Source of the DNA: Nocardioides immobilis
GTDB lineage: Bacteria > Actinomycetota > Actinomycetes > Propionibacteriales > Nocardioidaceae
Length of the DNA: 64,000 bases
NCBI RefSeq assembly: GCF_003515065.1
Contig: NZ_QXGH01000013.1
Coordinates: 62,001 to 126,000 of the forward strand
Direction: 5' to 3'
In this document: piece after piece, positions 17,036-25,713 of the stretch
Position numbering within the stretch: the stretch's first letter is position 1
Layout: each line of letters opens with the position of its first letter
Program-made: the position numbers and the translations under genes
The notes under the pieces: model-generated
What the model was told of the DNA's origin: nothing
Databases searched by the model: none
The model's input: the letters and a program-made list of their open reading frames with translations, nothing else

Positions 17036-18550
17036 ATGAACGTCGACCAGCTCGACACCTTCCTGCTGGTGGGCTCCGCCGTCACCCTGCTGGCGGTCCT
17101 CGCGGTGCGCGTCTCGTCCCGCGCGGGCCTGCCGAGCCTCCTCATCTACCTGCTGATGGGGGTCCTGCTCGGCGAGCAGTTCATCGGCATCCCGTTCGAG
17201 GACGCCGAGCTTGCGCACGCCCTCGGCTTCGGTGCGCTCGCGATCATCCTGGCCGAAGGTGGTCTCACCACGAACTGGCGCGAGACCCGAGGGTCGGTTC
17301 GGTTCGGCATGGCACTCGCGACGGTCGGCGTGACGGTCTCGGTCGCAGTGGTCGCGCTCGGCGCGCACTACCTGCTCGGCATGCCGTGGGAGCTCGCCGT
17401 ACTGCTGGGTGCGGTGACGTCGCCGACCGACGCCGCCGCCGTGTTCTCGGTGATCCGGGTGGTGCCGCTGCCGCGTCGGATCACCGGCGCCCTCGAGGCG
17501 GAGTCCGGGTTCAACGACGCGCCCACGGTCGTCCTGGTCACCTTGATCTCCAGCGGCGCCGCGGCCGAGCACGGCCCGTTCGCCCTCGCCGGGATCATCG
17601 TCTTCGAGCTCGTCGCCGGTGTCCTGATCGGCCTGGGTGCCGGCTTCGGCGGCGCGTGGATCATGCGCCGGGTCGCGCTGCCGGCGTCCGGCCTGTACCC
17701 GATCGCCGTGCTCTGCCTGGCGATGCTCGGGTACGGCGCCGCCGCCGCCGTGCACGCGAGCGGCTTCGCCGCGGTGTACGTCGCCGCCCTGGTGCTCGGC
17801 AACGCCGCGCTACCGCACCGGTCGGTCACCCGGTCCTTCTCGGAGGGCCTCGCCTGGCTCGCCCAGATCGGCCTGTTCATCATGCTCGGCCTGCTGCTCT
17901 CGCCGGGCCGGATCTCGTGGGAGACGATCGGGATGGCGCTCGGCGCCGGCGCCGTACTGACGCTGCTGGCGCGGCCGCTGTCGGTGCTGGTGAGCTCGCT
18001 CGCGCAGCGGATGACGTGGGGCGAGCTCTCGTTCATCTCGTGGGCAGGGCTGCGCGGTGCGGTGCCGATCGTGCTCGCGACGATCCCGCTCGCGGCGGAG
18101 GTCGACCAGGCCACCCTGCTCTTCGACATCGTCTTCGTGCTGGTCGTCCTCGACACCCTGCTGACCGGGCCGACCCTGCCGTGGGCAGCCAAGACGCTGC
18201 GGGTCGCCCGCCGGTCGGAGCCGCGCGACATCGAGCTCGAGGCGGCGCCGCTCGACCGGGTCGCGGCCGACATGCTGCAGGTCGCGATCAGCCCGCGCTC
18301 CCGGCTGCACGGGGTCGAGATCGGCGAGCTCCGGCTGCCGCCGGGCGCGTCGGTCGCGCTGATCGTCCGCGACGAGCAGACCCTCGTGCCCGAGCGCAGG
18401 ACGGTGCTGCGCCACGGCGACAACCTGCTCGTGGTGACCCCGCGCAAGCTGCGGGACGCGACCGAGGAGCGGCTGCGACAGGTGAGCGCCGGGGGCCGGC
18501 TGGCCCAGTGGCTCGGCACCGATGCGGAGGGCGGCGACCGGACCCGATGA
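17036..18550 (+). CDS. Potassium/proton antiporter (CPA1/NhaP-type) with C-terminal TrkA_C domain
   Basis: 504 residues. About 12 hydrophobic segments span residues 6-390, with the exchanger signature GAVTSPTDAAAVFSVIR and ESGFNDAPTVVLV, where the Asp pair carries the ion. Residues about 400-490 (DRVAADMLQVAISPRSRLHG, then LRLPPGASVALIVRDE) form a TrkA_C/RCK-C regulatory domain, as in CvrA-type K+/H+ antiporters that adjust cytoplasmic potassium and pH. The start ATG 17036 follows GAGGTG at 17028-17033; upstream in-frame codons from 16985 lack a binding site. It is transcribed away from the flavoprotein gene and has no operon partner. Confidence 0.9.
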   Translation: MNVDQLDTFLLVGSAVTLLAVLAVRVSSRAGLPSLLIYLLMGVLLGEQFIGIPFEDAELAHALGFGALAIILAEGGLTTNWRETRGSVRFGMALATVGVTVSVAVVALGAHYLLGMPWELAVLLGAVTSPTDAAAVFSVIRVVPLPRRITGALEAESGFNDAPTVVLVTLISSGAAAEHGPFALAGIIVFELVAGVLIGLGAGFGGAWIMRRVALPASGLYPIAVLCLAMLGYGAAAAVHASGFAAVYVAALVLGNAALPHRSVTRSFSEGLAWLAQIGLFIMLGLLLSPGRISWETIGMALGAGAVLTLLARPLSVLVSSLAQRMTWGELSFISWAGLRGAVPIVLATIPLAAEVDQATLLFDIVFVLVVLDTLLTGPTLPWAAKTLRVARRSEPRDIELEAAPLDRVAADMLQVAISPRSRLHGVEIGELRLPPGASVALIVRDEQTLVPERRTVLRHGDNLLVVTPRKLRDATEERLRQVSAGGRLAQWLGTDAEGGDRTR

Positions 18551-18756
18551 GCTCGGTCCGGGGGCGCGCCGAACAGAAGTTTGTCAGCCGCCGCGCGGCG
18601 TGAGATTGTGAGATCCGACCGGCATTGACACGCCGTTGTAAATTTCGGTCGAACCTGTCGTCTGGGCTCCACCTTCGACAGGCAGGGAGTCGCGACGCTC
18701 CAATCGCGACAGCCCGAGGGGGATCAAGGATCATCAACACACTTTTTACGACCACA

Positions 18757-19722
18757 ATGCTCGGGCGCATCGACGCCCTGCGCGGGCAACGTCCCGAGTT
18801 TGCCCGTTTGCTGAACGCGATGCAGGGCGACCCCGACCAGGGTCATGCCCCGCTGCACGCTGCCGTGCTGTCGTGCTTCGAGCGGATCGACCGGCTCGAG
18901 TCGGGGCACTACGCGGCTTCCTGGCGTCGGTTGGCAGGCGTGCTCGCCGGCCTTCCCTACACGCCCGAGGGCGCGTTCAAGGCCGCCGTGCTCACCAATA
19001 TGCTCTGCGTGATCGGGCTCGGCGACGCCGAGGACTACGAGCACACCGCGACCCTCGTCCGCCGGTTCGGCCACCAACAGGTCGCGCAGGTGCAGAACGA
19101 GCTCGAGGACCTGCTCAAGGCCGGTCCGGACCTCCCGCTCACGACCGCGGCCTGCAACGAGCTCGCGCGCACCGCCCACATCGAGCGGACGCTGATCCGC
19201 GCCGGCCAGTCCGAGCAGGACGCCGGCGCGATGGCAGCCAAGTGCTACAGCGCGGCGTTCTGGCTGCTGATGGCCGACATCGATCCCAACGACCCGGCCC
19301 CGATGCCTCGGGACGCCGAGGACCTCGCCCAGATCGTCGCCTCGCGCGGCGTCGGCGAGTGGCGGCGGGTGATGGCGATCATCGCGGCGAACCCGTGGGG
19401 CCCGGAGGTCACGCGCCTCACGGAGCTGGCGGTCGAGGCCGACCTGCCGGCGCCGGCGTCCGCGCTGCAGTGGTGCGCGAAGGTCTACCGCAAACGGTTC
19501 GAGGAGGCCGAGCGGCTCGAGGTCGCCAAGGAGATCCGGCGCCTGGTCGCGATCAGCGGCTGCAGCCAGCGCCAGTTCGCCCAGTACATCGGCACCTCGC
19601 CGTCCCGGCTCTCGACGTACGTCAACGGCCTGGTCACGCCCTCTGCCGCGATGATGCTCCGGATCAGCCGGTCAGCGTCGGCCCTGGCCCAGGGTGCCAC
19701 CTGGTCCGGCGGCCTCCACTGA
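18757..19722 (+). CDS. Helix-turn-helix protein of an unfamiliar two-domain family, paralogue B
   Basis: 321 residues from ATG 18757. Same architecture as 13255-14250: large helical N-terminal domain, then a C-terminal XRE-like helix-turn-helix (SQRQFAQYIGTSPSRLSTYV) followed by NGLVTPSAAMMLRI. The start is uncertain. No good ribosome site precedes 18757, while a GGGGGATCAAGGA stretch (18718-18730) is better placed for a start about nine codons earlier, where the deduced IINTLF aligns with the HNSFV start of paralogue A but lacks a standard start codon. The upstream 206 bases include AT-rich TTGTAAATTTC (18636-18646), uncommon here. Function unknown; probably a regulator. Confidence 0.8.
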   Translation: MLGRIDALRGQRPEFARLLNAMQGDPDQGHAPLHAAVLSCFERIDRLESGHYAASWRRLAGVLAGLPYTPEGAFKAAVLTNMLCVIGLGDAEDYEHTATLVRRFGHQQVAQVQNELEDLLKAGPDLPLTTAACNELARTAHIERTLIRAGQSEQDAGAMAAKCYSAAFWLLMADIDPNDPAPMPRDAEDLAQIVASRGVGEWRRVMAIIAANPWGPEVTRLTELAVEADLPAPASALQWCAKVYRKRFEEAERLEVAKEIRRLVAISGCSQRQFAQYIGTSPSRLSTYVNGLVTPSAAMMLRISRSASALAQGATWSGGLH

Positions 19723-19736
19723 GCTGAACTGAACCA

Positions 19737-20249
19737 TCAGAGCGTGGGCGGGCTGCAGACGGTGGTGTCCGTCTTCGCCTCGACGCCCTTCTTGCCGTCC
19801 TTGATGCCGGGGAAGCCCTCGCCGACGACGACGGTGATCCCGGGCTCGGCCGTCGCCTGCTCGATGATCTGGGTGCCGGGACCGAGGTAGGACTTGAGCA
19901 GCGCGGCAGCGGGACCGTCGGGGTCTTCGGTCCAGATCACGGCGCCGCTCTCGCTGGTCTCGGCGGCAGTGTTGCCCCGCGACCCCTCCGCGAAGCCCTT
20001 CCGCACCAGGGCGTCCATCGTCTCGCCCGCAAGACCGTCCGTGTTGCTGGCGTTGAGCACGTTCACGACCACGTTGCCGGGAGTGATCCGGTCACCGGCG
20101 GCCACCGGGGAGTCGAGGCACGCCGGCTGCTCCTCGGCCTCCGGGAACGGCTCGGTCACCGAGGACCACGCCCAGACGGTGCCGATGACGAACAGCACCG
20201 CGAGCACGGCCAGGGTCACCGCCGAGCGGGTGCGCGCGCTGGTGTCCAC
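19737..20249 (-). CDS. LytR C-terminal (LytR_C) domain membrane protein
   Basis: 170 residues from GTG 20249. A single membrane segment (AVTLAVLAVLFVIGTVWAW) near residues 10-30 is followed by an extracytoplasmic LytR_C domain: VVVNVLNASNTDGLAGETM marks its start. LytR_C domains accompany or follow the LCP ligases that attach polymers to peptidoglycan, but the catalytic LCP domain is absent here. It starts 6 bases after the VapB-like gene's stop, so the two are in one operon; this pairing recurs in actinobacteria. Longer upstream frames to 20489 overlap that gene and are shadows. Confidence 0.82.
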   Translation of the reverse strand: MDTSARTRSAVTLAVLAVLFVIGTVWAWSSVTEPFPEAEEQPACLDSPVAAGDRITPGNVVVNVLNASNTDGLAGETMDALVRKGFAEGSRGNTAAETSESGAVIWTEDPDGPAAALLKSYLGPGTQIIEQATAEPGITVVVGEGFPGIKDGKKGVEAKTDTTVCSPPTL

Positions 20250-20254
20250 GGGAC

Positions 20255-20551
20255 TCAGTCTTCCACCCTGATCACACGGGCGTGCAGGACGCTCCGCTGC
20301 TGGAGCGCCGCCCGCAGGGCGCGGTGCAGCCCGTCCTCGAGGTAGAGCTCGCCCTTCCAGAGCACGACGTGGGCGAAGAGGTCGCCGAAGAAGGTGGAGT
20401 CCTCGTCGAGCAGCGCCGCCAGCTGGAGCGTGTCCTTCGTCGTGACCAGCTCGTCGAGGCGCACCTGGCGCGGCGGCACCGAGGCCCATTCCCGGGAGCC
20501 GAGGCCGTGCTCGGGGTAGGGACGGCCGCTCCCGACCCGCTTGAAGATCAC
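20255..20551 (-). CDS. Conserved ~98-residue actinobacterial protein, often labelled VapB-family antitoxin
   Basis: 98 residues, starting MIFKRVGSGRPYPEHG, with VRLDELVTTKDTLQLAALL, STFFGDLFAHVVLWKGELYL and a C-terminal RAALQQRSVLHARV. This protein is widely conserved in actinobacteria and automatic pipelines tend to call it a VapB antitoxin. No VapC PIN-domain toxin is adjacent; the partner is the LytR_C membrane protein 6 bases downstream. The toxin-antitoxin label is therefore doubtful. The recurring pairing suggests a housekeeping role related to the cell envelope, which is inference. Confidence 0.8.
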   Translation of the reverse strand: MIFKRVGSGRPYPEHGLGSREWASVPPRQVRLDELVTTKDTLQLAALLDEDSTFFGDLFAHVVLWKGELYLEDGLHRALRAALQQRSVLHARVIRVED

Positions 20552-20597
20552 GATCCGTGAGTCTAGGAGACGGGTCGTGACCGGCCCCGGGGTGACG

Positions 20598-20813
20598 TCA
20601 GGCGGTCCAGCGCACCGCGTCGTCGACGAAGTCGGCGAGGGCGTGGACGCCGCGCAGGTCGGCTCGCTCCTCCATCAGCCGGGTGAGGCTCTGGGCGTGG
20701 CGGCTGCGGAGGACGGCGCGGCGCTCGAGGCTGCGGTCGACGGTGTCGGCCGGGTCGTTCGAGGCGATGCGACGGCCCGCGCTCTGGGTCTCAGAAGAGG
20801 TCGTCTCGTTCAT
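20598..20813 (-). CDS. Small hypothetical protein
   Basis: 71 residues from ATG 20813 (MNETTSSETQSAGRR start), or 77 from an in-frame GTG at 20831. The C-terminal half (SLERRAVLRSRHAQSLTRLM, then ALADFVDDAVRWT) is predicted helical and charged; no membrane segment. I do not recognise a family. Codon use is GC-rich at third positions as expected for a real gene here. Lone gene between the VapB-like/LytR_C pair and the lipid operon. Confidence 0.5.
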   Translation of the reverse strand: MNETTSSETQSAGRRIASNDPADTVDRSLERRAVLRSRHAQSLTRLMEERADLRGVHALADFVDDAVRWTA

Positions 20814-21002
20814 GTCGTCAAGAGTGCCCACCGAAATGCGCGTTTCAACGAACCGCCGGTTACAACCTGGTGTCCGGGGCCGTGATCGTCATTACATTCA
20901 TGGAATGACCGATCGCTGGTGCCGCCTGCGCCTGGCGGGACGGACGTCACAGCCACCGGGGGTTGGCGGTAGGGAGGCGCAACCCGCATACTCGATCTAA
21001 AG

Positions 21003-21016
21003 TAGAACATGTTCTA
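21003..21016 (+). promoter_or_regulatory. KstR-like operator 2 (perfect palindrome)
   Basis: TAGAACATGTTCTA is a perfect 14-base palindrome matching TNNAACNNGTTNNA. It lies 17 bases upstream of the GTG of the first gene in the lipid operon (21034-26702), so it probably controls all five genes. Confidence 0.78.
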
Positions 21017-21033
21017 GATCTGATGGGGGTCGG

Positions 21034-21834
21034 GTGTACGACTTCGAAGGCGAGAAGGCTGCTGCGAGCGCAGGAGGCAGCGGGCCGCACCGCGCCCTGA
21101 TGTTCCTCGAGCTGCCTCGGGTCGTGGGCGAGCTCGCCGCCTCCCATGCGGTCGACCTGGTCGCGCCGCGCCGGCCGAGCGGTGCCGGTCGGCCGGTGCT
21201 GGTGCTCCCGGGGTTCCACGCGACCGACGGCATGACCGGTCGGCTGCGCAGCCACCTCAAGCGGCACGACTTCCGCGTGCACGGATGGGGTCAGGGCGCC
21301 AACATCGGGCTCACCGACCGGCTGATCGACGGGATGGTCGAGCGCTTCGAAGGCATCCGCAAGGAGTACGACGAGCCCGTCAGCCTCGTGGGATGGAGCT
21401 TCGGCGGCGTACTCGCGCGGTGGCTCGCCCACACCTATCCGGGCGACGTCCGCCAGGTCGTCTGCCTCGGCTCCCCGTGGCGGGCCGACGGCGAGCGGAC
21501 CCGAGCGACGGGGATGTTCGAGCGGTCCCGCCGCAAGCACGGGATCTCCGACCGGGCCCGACCGATGGTCGACCTGCTGCGGGGACCGTTGCCGGTGCCG
21601 TGCACCGCGGTCTTCTCCAAGACCGACGGCATCGTGCCGTGGCGTGGTTGCGCGGTCGACGTGTCCGCGATCCCGCCGGCCGAGAACGTGGTCGTGCCGA
21701 GCAGCCACGTCGGCATGGTCGCCAACCCGCTGGTCCTCGACGTGGTCGTCGACCGGCTCTGCCAGGACCCGGACGACTGGCACGATTTCTCGTGGCGCGG
21801 CGCGCTGGCACGCAAGTGGGTCGGAGCGTCATGA
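21034..21834 (+). CDS. Alpha/beta-hydrolase (esterase/lipase-like)
   Basis: 266 residues from GTG 21034 with GGGGGT just upstream. The nucleophile elbow is GWSFGG (S122); the acid is probably in SKTDGIVPW and the histidine in SSHVGM near the C-terminus. PVLVLPGFHATDG gives the oxyanion-hole strand. It is the first gene of a five-gene operon whose stop/start codons all overlap (ATGA or TGATG). The operon encodes hydrolysis, activation and re-esterification of fatty acyl groups, so this enzyme may release fatty acids from an ester. A KstR-like box sits right upstream. Confidence 0.85.
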   Translation: MYDFEGEKAAASAGGSGPHRALMFLELPRVVGELAASHAVDLVAPRRPSGAGRPVLVLPGFHATDGMTGRLRSHLKRHDFRVHGWGQGANIGLTDRLIDGMVERFEGIRKEYDEPVSLVGWSFGGVLARWLAHTYPGDVRQVVCLGSPWRADGERTRATGMFERSRRKHGISDRARPMVDLLRGPLPVPCTAVFSKTDGIVPWRGCAVDVSAIPPAENVVVPSSHVGMVANPLVLDVVVDRLCQDPDDWHDFSWRGALARKWVGAS

Positions 21835-22619
21835 CCGACCTCCTCGGCGAGCGCGACCCGGCGTACATCGCCAAGGTCCTGCCCCTGCTGAAGCTGGCCA
21901 TGAAGGGCTACTTCCGGTCCGAGGTGCGGGACATCGACCGGGTGCCGGACGGCGGTGCGCTGATGGTCGGCAACCACTCGGGCGGGCTGATGGCGATGGA
22001 CGTGCCGATCATCGCGGTGGCGTTCGCCGACACGTTCGGGCCCGACCGGCCGCTGTACTGCCTGGCGCACGACATGCTGTTCACCGGCGTGGCCGGCCCG
22101 TTCTTCCGCAAGTTCGGGTTCGTGCCGGCAGACCGGGCGAGCGCCGGCGAGGTGCTGTCGGCGGGCGCGGTCACGATCGTGTTCCCGGGGGGCGACTACG
22201 ACACGTTCCGCCCGACGCTCAAGGCGAACGTGATCGACTTCGCCGGGCGGACGGGCTACGTCCGGACCGCCCTGGCGGCCGGCGTCCCGATCGTGCCGGT
22301 GGTGTCGATCGGCGGGCAGGAGGCGCAGTTCCACCTCACCCGTGGCGAGTGGCTCGGCCGGCTGTCGCCGCTGCGGAAGGTGATGCGGACAGACCTGCTG
22401 CCGTTGACGATCGGCTTCCCCTTCGGCCTGGTGCCGGCGGGCGCGGGCAACATCCCCCTGCCGACCAAGATCGTCACCCAGGTGCTCGACCCGATCGACA
22501 TCCAGGCCGAGTTCGGGCCGGACCCGGACGTCGCGGAGGTCGACGAGGTGGTCCGGTCGCGGATGCAGGAGGCGCTGGACCGGCTGGCGCGTGAGCGAAG
22601 GTTCCCGGTGCTGGGATGA
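21831..22619 (+). CDS. Lysophospholipid/glycerolipid acyltransferase (PlsC-like)
   Basis: 262 residues. The catalytic histidine H49 is in VGNHSGGLMAMDVP; the acidic residue comes eight positions later (D57) rather than five as in classic HX4D PlsC enzymes, a form found in DGAT/TMEM68-like subfamilies. IVFPGGDYDTFRP supplies the downstream substrate motif (blocks resembling FPEG). The start overlaps the preceding stop by ATGA, and the stop overlaps the ligase gene in the same way. Likely acylates a glycerol- or alcohol-type acceptor in storage- or membrane-lipid synthesis together with the WS/DGAT encoded two genes on. Confidence 0.85.
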   Translation: MTDLLGERDPAYIAKVLPLLKLAMKGYFRSEVRDIDRVPDGGALMVGNHSGGLMAMDVPIIAVAFADTFGPDRPLYCLAHDMLFTGVAGPFFRKFGFVPADRASAGEVLSAGAVTIVFPGGDYDTFRPTLKANVIDFAGRTGYVRTALAAGVPIVPVVSIGGQEAQFHLTRGEWLGRLSPLRKVMRTDLLPLTIGFPFGLVPAGAGNIPLPTKIVTQVLDPIDIQAEFGPDPDVAEVDEVVRSRMQEALDRLARERRFPVLG

Positions 22620-24253
22620 CCACGGCGAAGGGAAGGGCGACGGGGCTGCGCACCCAGCTGTGGGCCACCGGCCACCTGCTCCGCAGCCGGATGATCGGTC
22701 CGATGCGCCCGGACCGCTACGTCGGGATGGCGCGGATCCTGCGCCGCTACGGCCCGCACGCCACGACCGGCTTCGCCCTCGCCGCCAACCGTCGCCCCGA
22801 CGGCATCGGCCTGATCGACGAGCGCGGCTCGTTGACCTGGCAGGAGATCCAGGAGCGCGCCGACGCGCTCGCGGTCGGGCTTGCCACCCTGGCCGACGGC
22901 CCGCCGACCTCGGTCGCGATCCTCTGCCGCAACCACCGGGGGTTCGTCGACGCCTTCCTGGCGGCAGGCCGGCTGGGTGTGCCCGCACTGCTGCTCAACA
23001 CCGGCTTCTCCGGGCCGCAGCTCGCCGACGTGCTCGAGCGCGAGCACGCCACGCTCATCGTGTACGACGAGGAGTTCGCCGGACTGGTCGCCGACGCGCG
23101 GGCCCGGATCGAGGGCCTGACCGAGGTCCTGAGCTGGGTCGACGACGAGACCGCGACCCGTGAGCAACCGCCTGCGGAGCTGCTGATCGACGCGCACCGC
23201 GGCGAGCGGCCGCCGCCCACCCGCCCGGGTCGCGTAGTGCTCCTGACGTCAGGCACCACCGGCACGCCCAAGGGCGCCACCCGCAGCGGTGGCGGGCCGG
23301 AGGAGCTCGCGGCGATGCTGGAGCGGATCCCGTGGCACGGCGGGGAGACCGTCGTCGTCGCGGCGCCGACCTTCCACGCGTGGGGCTTCGGGCAGCTCGT
23401 GATCGGCGCGACGATGGCCTGCACGATCGTGCTGCGCCGGAGGTTCGACCCCGAGGCGACGCTGGCGATGGCCGACGAGCACCGGGCGACCGGCATCGCG
23501 ATGGTGCCGGTCATGCTCGAGCGGATCATGGAGCTGCCGGCCGAGGTGCTCGACCGTTATGCGCTGGACAGCGTCCGCTTCGTCACGTGCAGCGGGTCGC
23601 GGATGCGGGGCGAAGCGGTCGTCGCGTTCATGGACCGGTTCGGCGACAAGGTCTACAACAGCTACAACGCCACGGAGGCCGGGCAGATCAGCGTGGCCGC
23701 GCCTGCCGACCTGCGGCACGCGTCCGACACGGCGGGCCGGCCGGTCACCGGCACCACGCTGCGGCTGGTCGACGACGACGGCAACGACGTGCCGGTCGGC
23801 GAGGTCGGCAGGATCCTGGTCCGCGGCGCCTCGGAGTTCGACGGCTACACCGCCGGCGACACGAAGGCGTCGCTCGACGGGTTCATGGTGTCCGGCGACG
23901 TCGGCCGGATGGATGCGGACGGGCGGCTCTACGTCGTCGGCCGCGACGACGACATGATCGTGTCGGGTGGCGAGAACGTCTACCCGGTCGAGGTCGAGCG
24001 CGCCATCGGCGAGCTGTCCGACGTCCGCGAGGTCGTGGTGGTCGGCGTGGACGACGAGAAGTACGGGCAGCGCCTGGCGGCGTACGTCGTACCGGCGCGG
24101 ACGGAGGCCGTCAGCCCCGACGACGTGCGCGCCCATGTGAAGAGCAGGCTGGCCGGCTACAAGGTGCCCCGCGACGTCGTACTCCTCGACGAGCTGCCGC
24201 GGAACGCGTCGGGCAAGGTGGTCGTGCGCGACCTGCCGGGGGTGGGTTCCTGA
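22616..24253 (+). CDS. Fatty-acyl-CoA/AMP ligase (FadD12-like)
   Basis: 545 residues. Adenylation signatures: P-loop-like LTSGTTGTPKGATR, the YNSYNATEAG motif, SGDVGRMDADGRLYVVGR with the hinge, and the catalytic lysine in RNASGKVVVRD near the C-terminus. These define the ANL superfamily. The N-terminal 60 residues (GHLLRSRMIGPMRPDRYVGM) are like the actinobacterial FadD12-type ligases. It should activate a fatty acid to acyl-CoA for the acyltransferases encoded on both sides. ATGA overlap with the preceding gene; TGATG overlap with the next. Confidence 0.9.
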   Translation: MTTAKGRATGLRTQLWATGHLLRSRMIGPMRPDRYVGMARILRRYGPHATTGFALAANRRPDGIGLIDERGSLTWQEIQERADALAVGLATLADGPPTSVAILCRNHRGFVDAFLAAGRLGVPALLLNTGFSGPQLADVLEREHATLIVYDEEFAGLVADARARIEGLTEVLSWVDDETATREQPPAELLIDAHRGERPPPTRPGRVVLLTSGTTGTPKGATRSGGGPEELAAMLERIPWHGGETVVVAAPTFHAWGFGQLVIGATMACTIVLRRRFDPEATLAMADEHRATGIAMVPVMLERIMELPAEVLDRYALDSVRFVTCSGSRMRGEAVVAFMDRFGDKVYNSYNATEAGQISVAAPADLRHASDTAGRPVTGTTLRLVDDDGNDVPVGEVGRILVRGASEFDGYTAGDTKASLDGFMVSGDVGRMDADGRLYVVGRDDDMIVSGGENVYPVEVERAIGELSDVREVVVVGVDDEKYGQRLAAYVVPARTEAVSPDDVRAHVKSRLAGYKVPRDVVLLDELPRNASGKVVVRDLPGVGS

Positions 24254-25713
24254 TGGTGAAGCGGATGAGCGGAGCCGACGCGAGCTTCCTCTACCTGGAG
24301 ACGCCGTCGGTCCACATGCACACGCTCAAGATCGTGGTGGTCGAGCACCACCGCGACCTCACGTACGACAACCTCGTGGCGGGCACGCTCGCACGGCTGC
24401 GGAGGATGCCGGCGCTCCGCAGGCGGATCGTGCCGGTCCCGTTCGCCCTCAACCACCCGCTGATCGTGACCCAGCCGAGGATCGACCCGGAGCGCCACTT
24501 CTATCGGCACGACCTCGGCGGCAGCGCGACGTTGCGGGATGCGGAGCGGGAGATCGGCCGGATCGCCGGCCGGCCGCTCGACCACGACGTCCCGCTGTGG
24601 GAGATCCACGTCATCGAGGGTCTCGCCGGTGGGCGGCGGGTCGTCGTGGGCAAGATCCACCACGCCCTCGCTGACGGCAACGCCGCCAACGCGATGCTCG
24701 CCAACCTCACCGACATCCGCTCCGCCGAGATGGCCACGCCGATGCTGCGCGACACCGACGACGACACGACCGTCCCGTCGCGCGGGCGCCTGGCGGTCGA
24801 GGCGGTGCGCGATGCCATCGTCCAGATCGCGGTGCTGCCCCGCCTGCTGCTCACCACCGTGCGGGGAATGACGTCGATGCTCCGGTACCGGCGGAGGAAC
24901 GTGACCGGCGTGCCGCTGCCGATCGCCAACGCCCCGCGGGTGTCGTTCAACGGACCGCTGACGCCCCGGCGCAGCTTCGCCACCGTCACGCTGCCGCTGG
25001 CCGACCTCAGGGAGGTACGCCGGGAGCACGGCGTCACGCTCAACGACGTCGTGCTCGCCGTGACCGCCGGGGCGTTGCGCCGGTGGATGGACCTGCACGG
25101 TGAGCGGCCGTCGGTCTCCCTGACCGCAGGTGTGCCCGTCGGGCTCGACGCGGCCGGCAGCGGTCCCCGACTTCTCGGCAACAGGGTGTCGAACCTGTTC
25201 ACCACGCTGGCGACCGATGTCGACGACCCGGTCGAGCGGCTGCAGCGGATCTCCCGCACGGCGAAGCACGCCAAGGAGATGAACCGGCGGCTGGGGAGCG
25301 AGATGCTCGCCGACTGGAACCAGTTCGCGCCGCCGTCGGTCATCGCGCTGGGCACCAGGCTCTACAGCCGGTTCCGGGCGGCGCGCTTCCACCCGGCCGC
25401 CTTCAGCGCCATCGTCTCCAACGTGCCCGGTCCCCGGGAGCTGATCAGCATCGGTGGCGCGCGGCTGTCCGACATCTTCAGCGTCGGCCCGCTCGTCGAC
25501 GGGATCGGGCTCAACGTCACCGTCTGGTCGTACGTCGACCGGATGAACTTCTCGCTCCTCGCCTGCCCGGACCTGTTGCCGGACGTCGAGGTGCTCGCGT
25601 CGTACTTCCCCCCGGCCCTGGCGGAGCTGCTCGCCGAGCCCGAGCCCGGCGAGTCGGTCCGGTCCGATCCGGACGAGGGCGAGCACGACCACGGAGACCA
25701 GGAGTCAGCATGA
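24253..25713 (+). CDS. Wax ester synthase / diacylglycerol acyltransferase (WS/DGAT)
   Basis: 486 residues from ATG 24253, which shares one base with the ligase stop. The catalytic HHxxxDG motif is H136-H137-ALA-D141-G142 (KIHHALADGNAANAM). The later SNVPGPRELISIGGARL matches the conserved second motif of the family. These enzymes esterify acyl-CoA with diacylglycerol or long-chain alcohols, making triacylglycerol or wax at the inner membrane surface. Its place after the ligase and PlsC-like genes makes the operon a compact storage-lipid module. The C-terminal tail is acidic (PDEGEHDHGDQ) and probably disordered. Confidence 0.92.
   Translation: MVKRMSGADASFLYLETPSVHMHTLKIVVVEHHRDLTYDNLVAGTLARLRRMPALRRRIVPVPFALNHPLIVTQPRIDPERHFYRHDLGGSATLRDAEREIGRIAGRPLDHDVPLWEIHVIEGLAGGRRVVVGKIHHALADGNAANAMLANLTDIRSAEMATPMLRDTDDDTTVPSRGRLAVEAVRDAIVQIAVLPRLLLTTVRGMTSMLRYRRRNVTGVPLPIANAPRVSFNGPLTPRRSFATVTLPLADLREVRREHGVTLNDVVLAVTAGALRRWMDLHGERPSVSLTAGVPVGLDAAGSGPRLLGNRVSNLFTTLATDVDDPVERLQRISRTAKHAKEMNRRLGSEMLADWNQFAPPSVIALGTRLYSRFRAARFHPAAFSAIVSNVPGPRELISIGGARLSDIFSVGPLVDGIGLNVTVWSYVDRMNFSLLACPDLLPDVEVLASYFPPALAELLAEPEPGESVRSDPDEGEHDHGDQESA

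Noticed and set aside
20255..20551. Toxin-antitoxin module
   Set aside because: No toxin gene is adjacent; the neighbour is a LytR_C membrane protein.
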